Notes: generated from the letters alone by a model not told the origin. Positions 1-8,676 are shown, counted from the first letter of the stretch. The stretch is 44,751 nt of DNA from JAPLDB01 sp964356415 (GCA_964356415.1 CAYHHK010000018.1:1-44751), one strand, 5' to 3'. Numbers and translations are program-made.

Positions 1-314
1 ATCTTGAAAGCTATTTTTTCTACTCCTGAACTCCTGAACTCCTGAACTCCTGAACCCGCAATTTTACACAAAAGAGTAAATTGCCTCTCCATGTCACCTT
101 ATTAAAATCGAAAGCTGTTGAATTCACAATGAGTTCTGATTTAAATACAAACTTAAGAGAATAACCGCATCAAGGAACCAGAATTAGAAAAAAACAGGAA
201 ATTCTTTGAAGAAATGCTCTTCAGAAAAATGAAAGTATGAGGATGCAGAACAGCTTTTAACAGGTAAAATTCTCTCTGTCAGCGGGATTTCGTTTCTTTG
301 GAAAAAATTCATCC
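1..314. other. Intergenic leader with 8-bp tandem repeat, no gene seen
   Basis: No convincing coding region is visible; only very short ORFs occur. Positions 23-54 hold four perfect tandem copies of CTCCTGAA. The rest is AT-rich. A weak promoter-like TTTCTTTG (one mismatch to TAnnTTTG) lies at 293-300, just before the peptidase start, but no matching -33 element was found. Confidence 0.5.
23..54. repeat. 8-bp tandem repeat (CTCCTGAA x4)
   Basis: Four uninterrupted copies of the octamer CTCCTGAA. It is one of two octamer microsatellites in the window; the other is at 39350-39404. It lies about 260 bp upstream of the peptidase start, so any effect on that gene is speculative. Confidence 0.9.
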
Positions 315-1682
315 ATGAGAAAATCATTTCTTTTTTCATCCCTCATTATCATATCGCTGCATGTCAATGGCCAGCATTCAGATTCGCTTATCATTAAAAA
401 GTTTTTCAATGAGGCGCTTACCAACAGTGTCGCCTATAAAAACCTCGAAGTACTGGTGAATACCATTGGCGAGCGCTTGTCCGGTTCGCCGGAAGCCGCA
501 CGCGCTGTTGAATGGACGAAGCAGGCCATGGTCGACGCTGGCGCAGATACCGTGTGGCTGCAGGAAGTATGGGTGCCACACTGGGTACGCGGAGAAAAAG
601 AAAAAGGAATGGTACAAGATGGAAAAGGCATGAAAGAAGTTCCTGTGTGCGCATTGGGCATGAGCATCGCTACGCCCGACTGGGGTGTTTCTGCACCCTT
701 GATCGAAGTGAGGTCATTTGATGAGTTGAAAAAGCTTGGAACAGAAAAGATCAAAGGAAAAATTGTTTTTTATAATCATCCCCTTGACCAAACGTTCATC
801 AATACCTTCGAAGCATATGGTGAGGCGGGTAAATACCGCTGGGCCGGAGCAAGCGAAGCCGCACGTTATGGAGCTGTGGCTTCCATCGTGCGCAGCATGG
901 CGATTAATCAGGATGATTATCCGCATACAGGCTCCATGGGTTACAACGATTCTCTCCCGAAAATTCCGGCAGCAGCGATCAGTACGAATGGTGCAACATT
1001 ACTGAGTGAAATTTTGAAGACAAATCCTGAAGCAAGGTTCTACCTGAAACAAAGTTGTAAAATGATGGACAGTGTTTTGTCTTATAATGTGATTGGAGAA
1101 ATAAAAGGCACAGAACATCCTGAAGAAATAATCGTTGTGGGCGGACACCTTGACTCATGGGATATAGGCAAAGGCGCACACGATGACGGTGCAGGCATTG
1201 TGCAAAGCATTGAAGTGTTGCGTCTGTTTAAAACAACCGGAGTAAAACCAAAACGTACCATTCGTTCAGTAGCTTTCATGAATGAAGAGAATGGCTTGAA
1301 GGGTGGCCGGAAATATGCTGCTGTCGCTGAAATGAAAAAGGAGAAACACATTGCAGCAATGGAAAGCGATGCGGGCGGATTTACACCGCGCGGTTTCGGG
1401 CTGAATATGACAAAAGCACAACGTGAAAAGGTATTGCAATGGAAAAACCTTTTCCTTCCCTACGGCCTGTGGAACTGGGAAGGTGAAGGTGATGGCGCCG
1501 ATATTTCACCAATGACAGACAAAGGAGTTCCGGGTTTTGGATTGTCGGTAGATTCTCAACGCTATTTTGATGTGCACCATGCTGCAAGCGATACTTTCGA
1601 AAAGGTGAACAGGCGGGAGCTGGAACTGGGCGCGGCGGCCATGGCAGCAATGATCTATTTGATCAGCCAATACGGATTGTAA
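315..1682 (+). CDS. Exported M28-family zinc peptidase (carboxypeptidase Q-like)
   Basis: The 455-aa protein starts with a signal peptide (about residues 1-19, ending at NGQ). The middle region (about 115-235) looks like a protease-associated insertion. The M28 di-zinc signature is complete: GGHLDSWD gives H278, ADD gives the bridging D290, MNEEN gives catalytic E324 and metal-binding E325, MESDAGG gives D352, and DVHHAASDT near residue 424 gives the last His. The protein probably trims short peptides in the periplasm or outside the cell, as known for this family. It is followed on the same strand, after an 85-bp gap, by a flavoprotein with no obvious functional link. The family call is firm; the substrate is unknown. 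Confidence 0.9.
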   Translation: MRKSFLFSSLIIISLHVNGQHSDSLIIKKFFNEALTNSVAYKNLEVLVNTIGERLSGSPEAARAVEWTKQAMVDAGADTVWLQEVWVPHWVRGEKEKGMVQDGKGMKEVPVCALGMSIATPDWGVSAPLIEVRSFDELKKLGTEKIKGKIVFYNHPLDQTFINTFEAYGEAGKYRWAGASEAARYGAVASIVRSMAINQDDYPHTGSMGYNDSLPKIPAAAISTNGATLLSEILKTNPEARFYLKQSCKMMDSVLSYNVIGEIKGTEHPEEIIVVGGHLDSWDIGKGAHDDGAGIVQSIEVLRLFKTTGVKPKRTIRSVAFMNEENGLKGGRKYAAVAEMKKEKHIAAMESDAGGFTPRGFGLNMTKAQREKVLQWKNLFLPYGLWNWEGEGDGADISPMTDKGVPGFGLSVDSQRYFDVHHAASDTFEKVNRRELELGAAAMAAMIYLISQYGL

Positions 1683-1697
1683 AGTTGACTTTTTCAC

Positions 1698-1755
1698 ATT
1701 CGTAATTCGTATATTCGTATATTCGTCACGCCTTTGGGCGAATTCGTTATTCGAC
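1698..1755. repeat. ATTCGT-rich intergenic repeat island
   Basis: The spacer between the peptidase and flavoprotein genes is built from iterated ATTCGT/ACGAAT words (attcgtaattcgtatattcg and so on). Similar islands occur in other intergenic spaces of this window, near 9580, 11555, 11706, 23445, 27965 and 29505. Confidence 0.7.
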
Positions 1756-1767
1756 GGGGTAAATACC

Positions 1768-3009
1768 ATGATTAAAGAAAAGACAGACGTTTTAGTAATC
1801 GGCGCCGGCCCTGCCGGAACCATTGCTGCATCAATCTTAAAGAATAAAGGTTTTAATATCAAAATGGTGGAGAAGCAGCAGTTTCCTCGTTTTGTAATCG
1901 GGGAAAGTTTGCTGCCACGTTGTATGGATCACCTGGAAGCTGCAGGTTTACTTGATGCGGTGAAGGCACAAGGGTTCCAGGAAAAATTCGGGGCAAAGTT
2001 TGTACGAGGAGAAGAAATCTGTGATTTTAATTTTGCAGATCAGTTTACAAAAGGATGGAACTGGACCTGGCAGGTGCCACGCGCTCAGTTTGACAAAACG
2101 CTTGCTGATACGGTTGAGAAAAAAGGCGTTCCGATTGATTACCGCACCGGGGTTACTGATATAAAATTTCACACCGACCATTCCATTACAACTGTTGAGC
2201 ACGCCGACGGATCGAAAAAAGAAATTGAAGCAAAGTTTATTGTGGATGCCAGCGGATATGGCCGCGTGATACCGCGCATGTTTAATCTGGATGAGCCAAG
2301 CGGGTTTCCAACCCGTAAAGCATTCTTTGCGCACATCAAAGATGCCAAACGTATGGAGGGCATTGACGGAAACCGCATCACCATTGTTGTGCACAGGCAA
2401 GATGTATGGATCTGGATCATTCCTTTTAGCAACGGAATTACATCTGTTGGTTTCGTAGGCACACCTGAATTTTTTGAACAGTTCAATGGTACGGATGAAA
2501 AATCGTACCGCGCCATGATTGCAGCCGACGCAAATACAGCTGTCCGTTTTCGCGATGCGGAAATTATTCTTCAGCCAACTGTAATTACAGGTTATTCTAT
2601 TACCACAAAGAAATTATTCGGAGATGGTTTTGTTCTCACCGGAAATGCAACGGAGTTTCTCGATCCGGTTTTTTCTTCCGGGGTAACATTTGCCATGGAG
2701 AGCGGGCACACAGCAGCAAAATTAGTGGCGCGCCATCTCGCCAATAATTCCACTATAGACTGGAATAAAGAATACACTGAATACATGATGCAGGGCATCA
2801 ATACTTTCCGCAGCTATGTTTCAGGATGGTATGAAGGCACATTGCACGATATCTTTTTCGCGCACGATATCAATAAAGATTTTAAAAATCAGATTTGTTC
2901 CGTGCTTGCCGGATATGTATGGGATCTGAATAATCCCTTTGTAAAAAAACATGACACGGCATTGAAGGCGCTGGCGAAAGTGATTGAGATAAATAAGTAT
3001 CAAGTATAA
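1768..3009 (+). CDS. FAD-dependent oxidoreductase of the flavin-dependent halogenase family
   Basis: A 413-aa flavoprotein. The FAD-binding GAGPAG motif is at residues 12-17 and a GES motif follows at 45-47. The WxWxIP motif that marks flavin-dependent halogenases is present as WIWIIP at 214-219. The FxxPxxSxG motif is present as FLDPVFSSG at 297-305. A lysine in EKFGAKF (K73) sits where phenolic halogenases such as CmlS carry the catalytic lysine. The family also contains non-halogenating monooxygenases and geranylgeranyl-reductase-like proteins, so halogenation is an inference from motifs. No biosynthetic cluster, carrier protein or flavin reductase lies next to it, so the substrate cannot be guessed. 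The ATG follows an ATTCGT-rich spacer without a clear ribosome binding site. Confidence 0.75.
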   Translation: MIKEKTDVLVIGAGPAGTIAASILKNKGFNIKMVEKQQFPRFVIGESLLPRCMDHLEAAGLLDAVKAQGFQEKFGAKFVRGEEICDFNFADQFTKGWNWTWQVPRAQFDKTLADTVEKKGVPIDYRTGVTDIKFHTDHSITTVEHADGSKKEIEAKFIVDASGYGRVIPRMFNLDEPSGFPTRKAFFAHIKDAKRMEGIDGNRITIVVHRQDVWIWIIPFSNGITSVGFVGTPEFFEQFNGTDEKSYRAMIAADANTAVRFRDAEIILQPTVITGYSITTKKLFGDGFVLTGNATEFLDPVFSSGVTFAMESGHTAAKLVARHLANNSTIDWNKEYTEYMMQGINTFRSYVSGWYEGTLHDIFFAHDINKDFKNQICSVLAGYVWDLNNPFVKKHDTALKALAKVIEINKYQV

Positions 3010-3094
3010 AGTACGAAGTATCAAGAAGAAAAAGTACTGTCTGTCGTTACGGGATTCGTCTTAATACTTAATACTTTGTTCTCTATACTTTCTA

Positions 3095-4756
3095 TTAATT
3101 CTCCTGCAGGTACTTCCTCACAAACCTTATTGCCATCGCTCCTTCACCTACAGCGGAAGATATTCCTGTCATTGCTCCTGCGCGTACATCTCCCGATGCA
3201 AAGATTCCAGGGACAATCGACTCCGGCAGGTACGGTTCGCGTTTTAGTTTCCATTGGGAATGAAAAGTCCTTTCATTGATTAAATCTCTGCCGGTTATTA
3301 TAAAACCCCTTTCATCCTTCAATAAAAAATTATTGAGCCATGATGTTCCGGGACGGGAACCGATATAGACAAACAGTGCTTTTGCAGGAACGGTTTTCTC
3401 TTCTCCTGTTTTAGAATTTTTTAAAGTGATTTGTTCGAGCACCTCTCCTCCATGAACAGCTGTAACTTCCGTGTTGGCAAGAATATTAATATTCGGAACT
3501 TTGCTGATGTTCTCCACCAGATAATTCGCTGCTACTTGCTTGAGCTCATCGCGTCTGATCAAAATGTTAACCTCTATTGCAAAATTGCAAAGGTGCATGG
3601 CGGCCTGACAAGCAGAATTTCCTCCCCCGACTAAATAAATAATCCCGTCGCGACATGCATGCGCTTCAATTGCAGCGGAACCATAATAAACGCCGGCTCC
3701 GGTAAATTTTTCTATTCCGGCAACCTCAAGTTTTGCGTAAGCAACTCCGGTAGAAATCACGATCGATTTGGTATGAATCACGGAACCATCAGCCATCTCC
3801 ACAATTTTATATCCATCCTTCACGCTGATTTTTTTTACTTCCTGGGGAGTAAGCATTTCTGTTCCGAAGCGTTGAGTTTGTGCAATGGCTCTTCGAGTAA
3901 GCTCAGCTCCTGAGAGACCATTAGGAAATCCTAAATAATTTTCAATCCGTGCGCTGCTGCTTGCTTGTCCGCCGGGATTGCTTTTCTCGATCAGCAATGT
4001 TTTCAATCCTTCGCAGGAACCATATACTGAAGCCGCTAATCCGGCGGGACCTGCACCAATGATGAGTACATCGTACATGGCTTCTGTCGCTTTTTGTTTC
4101 AGGCCGATTCCTGCGGCCAGATCAGGCAGCTCGGGATCAGTAAGAAATGACCCGTCTTTTAAAACAACCAATGGCAATGAAGCATGTGTAACATTGGCGC
4201 TGATGAGGTATTTTTCAGCATCAGGATGATGCTCAATATCCATCCATAAAAACGGAATTAAATTTCCTGACAGAAACTCTTTCAGCTTGTGCGATTTCGG
4301 GCTCCACTGAAAACCGATAATTCGAATGCCCTCATGGTCGGGCTTGTAAAGTGAATGCCATTCTTCAAGCAGGTCATCCACAATAGGATATAACTTTTCC
4401 TCAGGCGGATTCCATGGCTTCAACAGGTAATGATCAAGTTTTACTGTATTGATGGCTTTGATTGCTGCATCTATGTCTGAATATGCCGTGAGCAAAATCA
4501 ATTTGGCTTCATCAATAACTTCTTTTGCTTTTTCAAGAAAAGTGACGCCTTCCATCTCCGGCATTTTCTGGTCGGAAATGATGAGGGCAACAGTTTCGTT
4601 TTTTAGATTTAATTCTTTGATGAGATCAAGCGCCTCATTGGCTGATTCAGTTGCGGCGATCCGATATTCTTCACGGTACTTATTCCGCATGTCGCGTTGA
4701 ATTGCACCCAGCACCTGCCTATCGTCGTCGACAATGATGATGTATGGTAGTTTCAT
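3095..4756 (-). CDS. Response regulator fused to thioredoxin-reductase-like FAD/NAD(P)H enzyme
   Basis: The 553-aa protein has three parts. Residues 1-125 are a receiver domain with D10-D12, phospho-acceptor D62 (SDQKMPE), T90 and K113 (LKPW). Residues about 143-218 resemble a glutaredoxin/thioredoxin-like fold, but the redox CxxC position reads SPKS (S152, S155). Residues 228-553 are a thioredoxin-reductase-like flavoprotein: FAD site GAGPAG 234-239, PGGQ at 261-264, pyridine-nucleotide site GGGNSA 377-382 and FAD site ASGDVR 520-525. Where true thioredoxin reductases have CATC, this one reads YYGSAAIEAHAC (GSAA at 359-362), so no redox disulfide is expected. Its ATG overlaps the stop of the upstream kinase by 4 bp, which makes that kinase its likely partner. 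It is probably a cytoplasmic redox enzyme switched by phosphorylation; the electron acceptor is unknown. Confidence 0.85.
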   Translation of the reverse strand: MKLPYIIIVDDDRQVLGAIQRDMRNKYREEYRIAATESANEALDLIKELNLKNETVALIISDQKMPEMEGVTFLEKAKEVIDEAKLILLTAYSDIDAAIKAINTVKLDHYLLKPWNPPEEKLYPIVDDLLEEWHSLYKPDHEGIRIIGFQWSPKSHKLKEFLSGNLIPFLWMDIEHHPDAEKYLISANVTHASLPLVVLKDGSFLTDPELPDLAAGIGLKQKATEAMYDVLIIGAGPAGLAASVYGSCEGLKTLLIEKSNPGGQASSSARIENYLGFPNGLSGAELTRRAIAQTQRFGTEMLTPQEVKKISVKDGYKIVEMADGSVIHTKSIVISTGVAYAKLEVAGIEKFTGAGVYYGSAAIEAHACRDGIIYLVGGGNSACQAAMHLCNFAIEVNILIRRDELKQVAANYLVENISKVPNINILANTEVTAVHGGEVLEQITLKNSKTGEEKTVPAKALFVYIGSRPGTSWLNNFLLKDERGFIITGRDLINERTFHSQWKLKREPYLPESIVPGIFASGDVRAGAMTGISSAVGEGAMAIRFVRKYLQEN

Positions 4757-6174
4757 TCTGTTACCTCTTTTTTAGGGAAGGGAATACATACAGTAAAGAC
4801 TGTCCTTCCCGGAACTGAAACAACTTTTATTTCTGCGTTGTGCCGTTTTACAATCCTCATTACTGTATCAAGTCCGATGCCTGTACCTTCACCTTGTTTT
4901 TTTGTAGTGAAAAATGGATCGAAGATTCTTGATTGAATGTCTTCAGGGATGCCGGGGCCTCCATCAATTACTTTAACGGTAACGTCATTTCTGTTGCACT
5001 TTGTTTCAATGCTTATCACTCCGTTTTTAGGAACAGCATAGATGGCATTGTCAAATAAATTGGTCCACACCTGATTCAGCTCTCCAACGAAAGCAGGTAT
5101 GTCACGCATGTCGGCACAATAGTCCTTCCGAACAGTAATGTTTTTTTCACGGAGTTTATGGCCTAGCAACGTTAGCGTGTTTTCAATATCCTTATGAATA
5201 TTTGTAGGCTGCATGTCGCTGGTGCGATCCATATGCACGTGACTTTTTATCGCTCCCACCAGATTTGAAATGCGGCATGAAGCATCATCAAGGTCTTTTA
5301 ATATGCGTTGTGAACTAAGGTTGTTCTCCAGCCATTGAAGGACATCTGGCAGCGCTTCCATACCGACACTGTTCTTGATTTTTTCCAGGTCTTCAACTGT
5401 AATGCCTGTATCAGTAAACGTTTCTGCGACCTGTCCATCGACAGTGCTGTTCTTCTCAAGCCATGCATTGATCTCATCTTCCCTGTCAAGGCGCTGCATG
5501 GCGGTAAGCATCACTTTTTGTGTAATGACTGCTTTTTTTTCTTCTGCCATAAGACGGGCACTGCAAATAAATTCAGGCTTTACATGGCCATGCATCAGTC
5601 TTTCTGTAAGGTCATAATTCTGCATCAGTCGTTTGATGAGTTCTGATGAGATCCTGTTGATGGCAGCAGCGGGGTTGTTTAGCTCATGTGCGATGCCTGC
5701 TGCGAGCTGACCCAAAGCACCTACTTTCTCCTGCTGCAGTTTTTGCGTTGCAAAATGCCTGGCACGTTCTGTCATGTAACCTATGAGCCGCTGGATGAAA
5801 TCAGGGTTGAGTTTTTCAAGTTCCCTGAAATGCTTTTTGTGCAAGTGGAACACCCTTACTTTTCCCACAGCATAATTATTTCCGGGCGAATTTTTCATAC
5901 GTGAATATGGAAGCATTCCCCCTGCACCACCGGTCTGCACATCATTTTCAAAAGTAAAATAGTAAACAAGTTTGCCATTCACGTTCATATAAAAATGGCT
6001 TTTGCCTTCCAGTACCAGAAACATCTCATCAATTGGATCACCGGTATTAATCATCAATTCTCCATCTGCAAATTCAGAAACCTCACCATGGTCTAGGATC
6101 CATTGCAAATGCTCAGTAGGCAAATCCTTGAGGCAAAAGACTTTCCGGAGTTCTTCAATGGTGGCTGGCTGCAT
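4753..6174 (-). CDS. Sensor histidine kinase with N-terminal cyclic-nucleotide-binding-like domain
   Basis: The 473-aa protein has no membrane segment. Residues about 10-125 form a cNMP-binding (Crp-like) beta-barrel; the usual phosphate-binding cassette is altered to TGGAGGMLPYSRM (81-93), so the ligand may not be cAMP. The phospho-acceptor H163 lies in AAGIAHELNNPAAA. The C-terminal HATPase_c domain shows the N box (LFDNAIYAV), the G1 box (DGGPGIP), the F box (FDPFFTTK) and the G2 box (GEGTGIGL). About 130 residues of helical insert separate the H box from the ATPase. It overlaps the REC-oxidoreductase gene by 4 bp (ATGA) and should phosphorylate it. It probably forms one transcript with the small gene at 6270-6539, 95 bp upstream. 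Confidence 0.9.
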   Translation of the reverse strand: MQPATIEELRKVFCLKDLPTEHLQWILDHGEVSEFADGELMINTGDPIDEMFLVLEGKSHFYMNVNGKLVYYFTFENDVQTGGAGGMLPYSRMKNSPGNNYAVGKVRVFHLHKKHFRELEKLNPDFIQRLIGYMTERARHFATQKLQQEKVGALGQLAAGIAHELNNPAAAINRISSELIKRLMQNYDLTERLMHGHVKPEFICSARLMAEEKKAVITQKVMLTAMQRLDREDEINAWLEKNSTVDGQVAETFTDTGITVEDLEKIKNSVGMEALPDVLQWLENNLSSQRILKDLDDASCRISNLVGAIKSHVHMDRTSDMQPTNIHKDIENTLTLLGHKLREKNITVRKDYCADMRDIPAFVGELNQVWTNLFDNAIYAVPKNGVISIETKCNRNDVTVKVIDGGPGIPEDIQSRIFDPFFTTKKQGEGTGIGLDTVMRIVKRHNAEIKVVSVPGRTVFTVCIPFPKKEVTE

Positions 6175-6269
6175 GGCGATAAATAATTATTTTGATTGAC
6201 ATCCACAGCCATTATTACACATCATGCAAATGGCAAATCGTAAAACATTAACGAAAAAGCAATATCGAT

Positions 6270-6539
6270 TTAAGAAGATTGATGAATTTTATCCTTGCCT
6301 TCTCTTGGTTTAAAGTGGGTCAGCTTTATCGCCTTTGCCTTACTACGAAATGCCGGCGGAACAGCCATCAATGCCTGCGCATGATTTTCTGCTTCCAGCA
6401 TTGCATAGGCATGGTGGTCGTTGTCGTAACAGCCCCATTCAAAGTTTGTGAGGAAGCCGGCATGATAATGCACAAATTCCTTTACAACCATGCGACAGTC
6501 TTCGGCAGTATGTTCTGAGATGATGATGTATCGGTCCAT
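6270..6539 (-). CDS. Small conserved-looking protein (89 aa, possible dimeric alpha/beta-barrel)
   Basis: The reading frame can be extended to a TTG at 6560, but the ATG at 6539 fits better because a good promoter ends at 6558. The 89-aa product has no signal peptide or membrane segment. It begins MDRYIIISEHTAEDC and has a central EWGCYDNDHHAYAMLEAE stretch. The pattern beta-helix-beta-beta-helix-beta is compatible with a ferredoxin-like dimeric alpha/beta barrel (Dabb/DUF3303-type), but I cannot confirm the family. It is the first gene of a probable three-gene minus-strand unit with the histidine kinase and REC-oxidoreductase. A sensory or accessory role there is inferred only from position. 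Confidence 0.65.
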   Translation of the reverse strand: MDRYIIISEHTAEDCRMVVKEFVHYHAGFLTNFEWGCYDNDHHAYAMLEAENHAQALMAVPPAFRSKAKAIKLTHFKPREGKDKIHQSS

Positions 6540-6557
6540 TGTTGAATTATTATTTAC

Positions 6558-6586
6558 CAAAGGTATTTTAAAAAGTCATAAGGCAA
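6558..6586 (-). promoter_or_regulatory. Bacteroidota-type promoter for the small gene/kinase/REC-oxidoreductase unit
   Basis: On the minus strand TTG (6586-6584), an 18-nt spacer and TACCTTTG (6565-6558) match the Bacteroidota consensus TTG-N17-23-TAnnTTTG. The expected transcript start is near 6551, about 12 nt before the ATG at 6539. This supports the ATG rather than the upstream TTG as the start codon. Confidence 0.7.
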
Positions 6587-6716
6587 AAGTCAAAAATTAG
6601 AAGATTGATGCCCTTAGAAAAACCTTTCATTTCATTTTCAAATTTACACATCTTCAAATTTTCAAATTACTTCCTACACTATTTTGAAGTAATTTCGTGA
6701 TTTCCGAAAATAACAC

Positions 6717-8534
6717 ATGTTTGAATATCAGAACATACTGTCCGTTCTCCCCGAAAGCCCGGGTGTTTACCAGTTCTATGACAAGGACGGGCGGCTGATC
6801 TATGTGGGAAAGGCAAAATCGCTGAAGAAAAGGGTTAGCAGTTATTTTCACAAGGAACATGATTCGGGGAAGACGCAGGTGATGGTGCGGCAGATATCAG
6901 ACATTAAGACCATCGTAGTAGAAACAGAAATGGATGCGTTGTTGCTGGAGAATAACCTCATCAAAAAGCACCAGCCGAAATACAATGTAAATCTCAGGGA
7001 TGATAAAACTTATCCGTGGATCTGCATAAAAAAGGAAAATTTCCCCAGAGTATTTTATACGCGGACGCTTATCCGGGACGGATCGGAATATTTCGGGCCG
7101 TATACTTCCGTGAGAATGATAGAAACCCTGCTGGATCTTTTTTCACAGCTTTATAAATTACGCACCTGCAGCTATAACCTCTCACCTGAAAATATAGAAA
7201 AGAAAAAATTCAAAGTCTGCCTGGAATTTCACATCGGCAATTGCAAAGGACCCTGCGAGGGATTGCAATCAGAAGAAGAGTACAGTGCAAACATTCAGCA
7301 AATCAGGCTGATATTAAAAGGAAATATCAATTCAGTAATCGGACACCTGAACGATCAGATGCAACAGCATTCCGGGAAGTTTGAATATGAAGAAGCACAG
7401 CAGATCAAAGAAAAACTGGACAGGCTGGACAAGTTCCATAAGAAGAGCGTGATCGTTAATCCTGCCATACACAATGTTGACGTTTTCTCAATCAAAGTTG
7501 AAGAAGATTTTGCCGTTGTAAATTTTTTGAAGGTGATGAACGGATCCATTATCCAGGCACACACCGTTGAATTGAAAAAAAAGCTGGACGAAACGAAAGA
7601 AGAATTGCTTGAACTTGCCATTGCAGAATTGCGGGAACGCTTCAGCAGCGATTCCACGGAACTTATTCTGCCTTTTCATCTTGAACTGGAAATAAAAGAC
7701 GTTGAGATCACCGTTCCGAAAATCGGAGACAAAAAACATTTGCTGCAGCTCTCCGAAAAAAACGTTCACTATTATATTCAGGAGAAACAACTTCAGTTTG
7801 AAAAAACAAACCCTGAAAATAAAGTGTTGCGCTTGCTTGAAGTAATGAAAAAAGATTTGCGGCTGAAAGACCTTCCGCGTCATATTGAATGTTTCGACAA
7901 CTCTAATTTCCAGGGAGATTTTGCGGTGGCCGCTCTTACCGTTTTCAGAAATGCAAAACCTTCAAAAAAAGAATACAGGCACTTCAATATTAAAACAGTT
8001 GAAGGTCCTGATGATTTTGCTTCAATGGAAGAAATTGTTTTCAGGAGATACAAGCGAATGACGGAAGAAGCGCAGGAACTTCCGCAGCTTATCGTTATTG
8101 ACGGCGGCAAAGGACAACTGAGTTCTGCCATGAGCAGTCTGGAAAAACTAAACCTCCATGGCAAGATCGCAGTGATCGGCATTGCCAAAAAGCTGGAGGA
8201 GATCTATTATCCGGGAGATTCCGTGCCACTTTACTTAGATAAGAAATCCGAAACCCTTCGTGTCATTCAGAATATCAGGGATGAAGCCCATCGTTTCGGC
8301 ATCACCCACCACCGCAATAAAAGAAGTAAAGCGTTCGTAAAGACGGAATTACACGACATCAAAGGCATCGGGGAAAAGACAGCCGATGAGCTCCTGCGGC
8401 ACTTCAAATCGGTGAAAAGAATCAAAGAAGCCGGGCAAGAGGAATTGGCTGAAATCATTGGCAAATCAAAAAGCGAGCTGGTAATCGCTCATTTTACGCA
8501 AAAAACGAACGCCGACCCTGAGACTCCTGGCTGA
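6717..8534 (+). CDS. uvrC: Excinuclease ABC subunit C (UvrC)
   Basis: The 605-aa protein has the usual UvrC architecture and length. The N-terminal GIY-YIG nuclease domain is shown by PGVYQFYDKDG...IYVGKAKSLKKR (about residues 13-40) and makes the 3' incision. A UVR motif lies near residues 205-240. The RNase-H-like endonuclease domain begins at ECFDNSNFQGD and makes the 5' incision. Two helix-hairpin-helix motifs (IKGIGEKTADELL) end the protein. It acts with UvrA and UvrB in nucleotide excision repair in the cytoplasm. It is separated from the ribosomal genes by 195 bp with an own promoter, so it is probably not in that operon. Confidence 0.97.
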   Translation: MFEYQNILSVLPESPGVYQFYDKDGRLIYVGKAKSLKKRVSSYFHKEHDSGKTQVMVRQISDIKTIVVETEMDALLLENNLIKKHQPKYNVNLRDDKTYPWICIKKENFPRVFYTRTLIRDGSEYFGPYTSVRMIETLLDLFSQLYKLRTCSYNLSPENIEKKKFKVCLEFHIGNCKGPCEGLQSEEEYSANIQQIRLILKGNINSVIGHLNDQMQQHSGKFEYEEAQQIKEKLDRLDKFHKKSVIVNPAIHNVDVFSIKVEEDFAVVNFLKVMNGSIIQAHTVELKKKLDETKEELLELAIAELRERFSSDSTELILPFHLELEIKDVEITVPKIGDKKHLLQLSEKNVHYYIQEKQLQFEKTNPENKVLRLLEVMKKDLRLKDLPRHIECFDNSNFQGDFAVAALTVFRNAKPSKKEYRHFNIKTVEGPDDFASMEEIVFRRYKRMTEEAQELPQLIVIDGGKGQLSSAMSSLEKLNLHGKIAVIGIAKKLEEIYYPGDSVPLYLDKKSETLRVIQNIRDEAHRFGITHHRNKRSKAFVKTELHDIKGIGEKTADELLRHFKSVKRIKEAGQEELAEIIGKSKSELVIAHFTQKTNADPETPG

Positions 8535-8644
8535 TTGCTTAGGATTTTTTATGTTTTTTATCCTCATTAATCATAACAAATCAGCGTTCCATTGTCAGCT
8601 TTCTTCCTCCACAACCCCCTCTTTAATAATATTTAAAGCAATGT

Positions 8645-8674
8645 TTGCTCAATAAGAAAAGATTTCTACTTTTG
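8645..8674 (+). promoter_or_regulatory. Promoter of the rplM-rpsI operon
   Basis: TTG (8645-8647), a 19-nt spacer and TACTTTTG (8667-8674) match the Bacteroidota promoter consensus. The predicted start lies near 8681, inside or next to the GC-clamped hairpin at 8677-8695, about 50 nt before the GTG start of rplM. Confidence 0.8.
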
Positions 8675-8676
8675 CG

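Noticed and set aside
1948..2400. 150-codon minus-strand frame within the flavoprotein gene
   Set aside because: It is fully antisense to a well-supported flavoprotein with all family motifs, and shows no motif of its own.
3010..3094. Terminator between the flavoprotein and the REC-oxidoreductase
   Set aside because: AAGTAT/ATACTT words can pair loosely, but no stable GC stem with a T-run is present.
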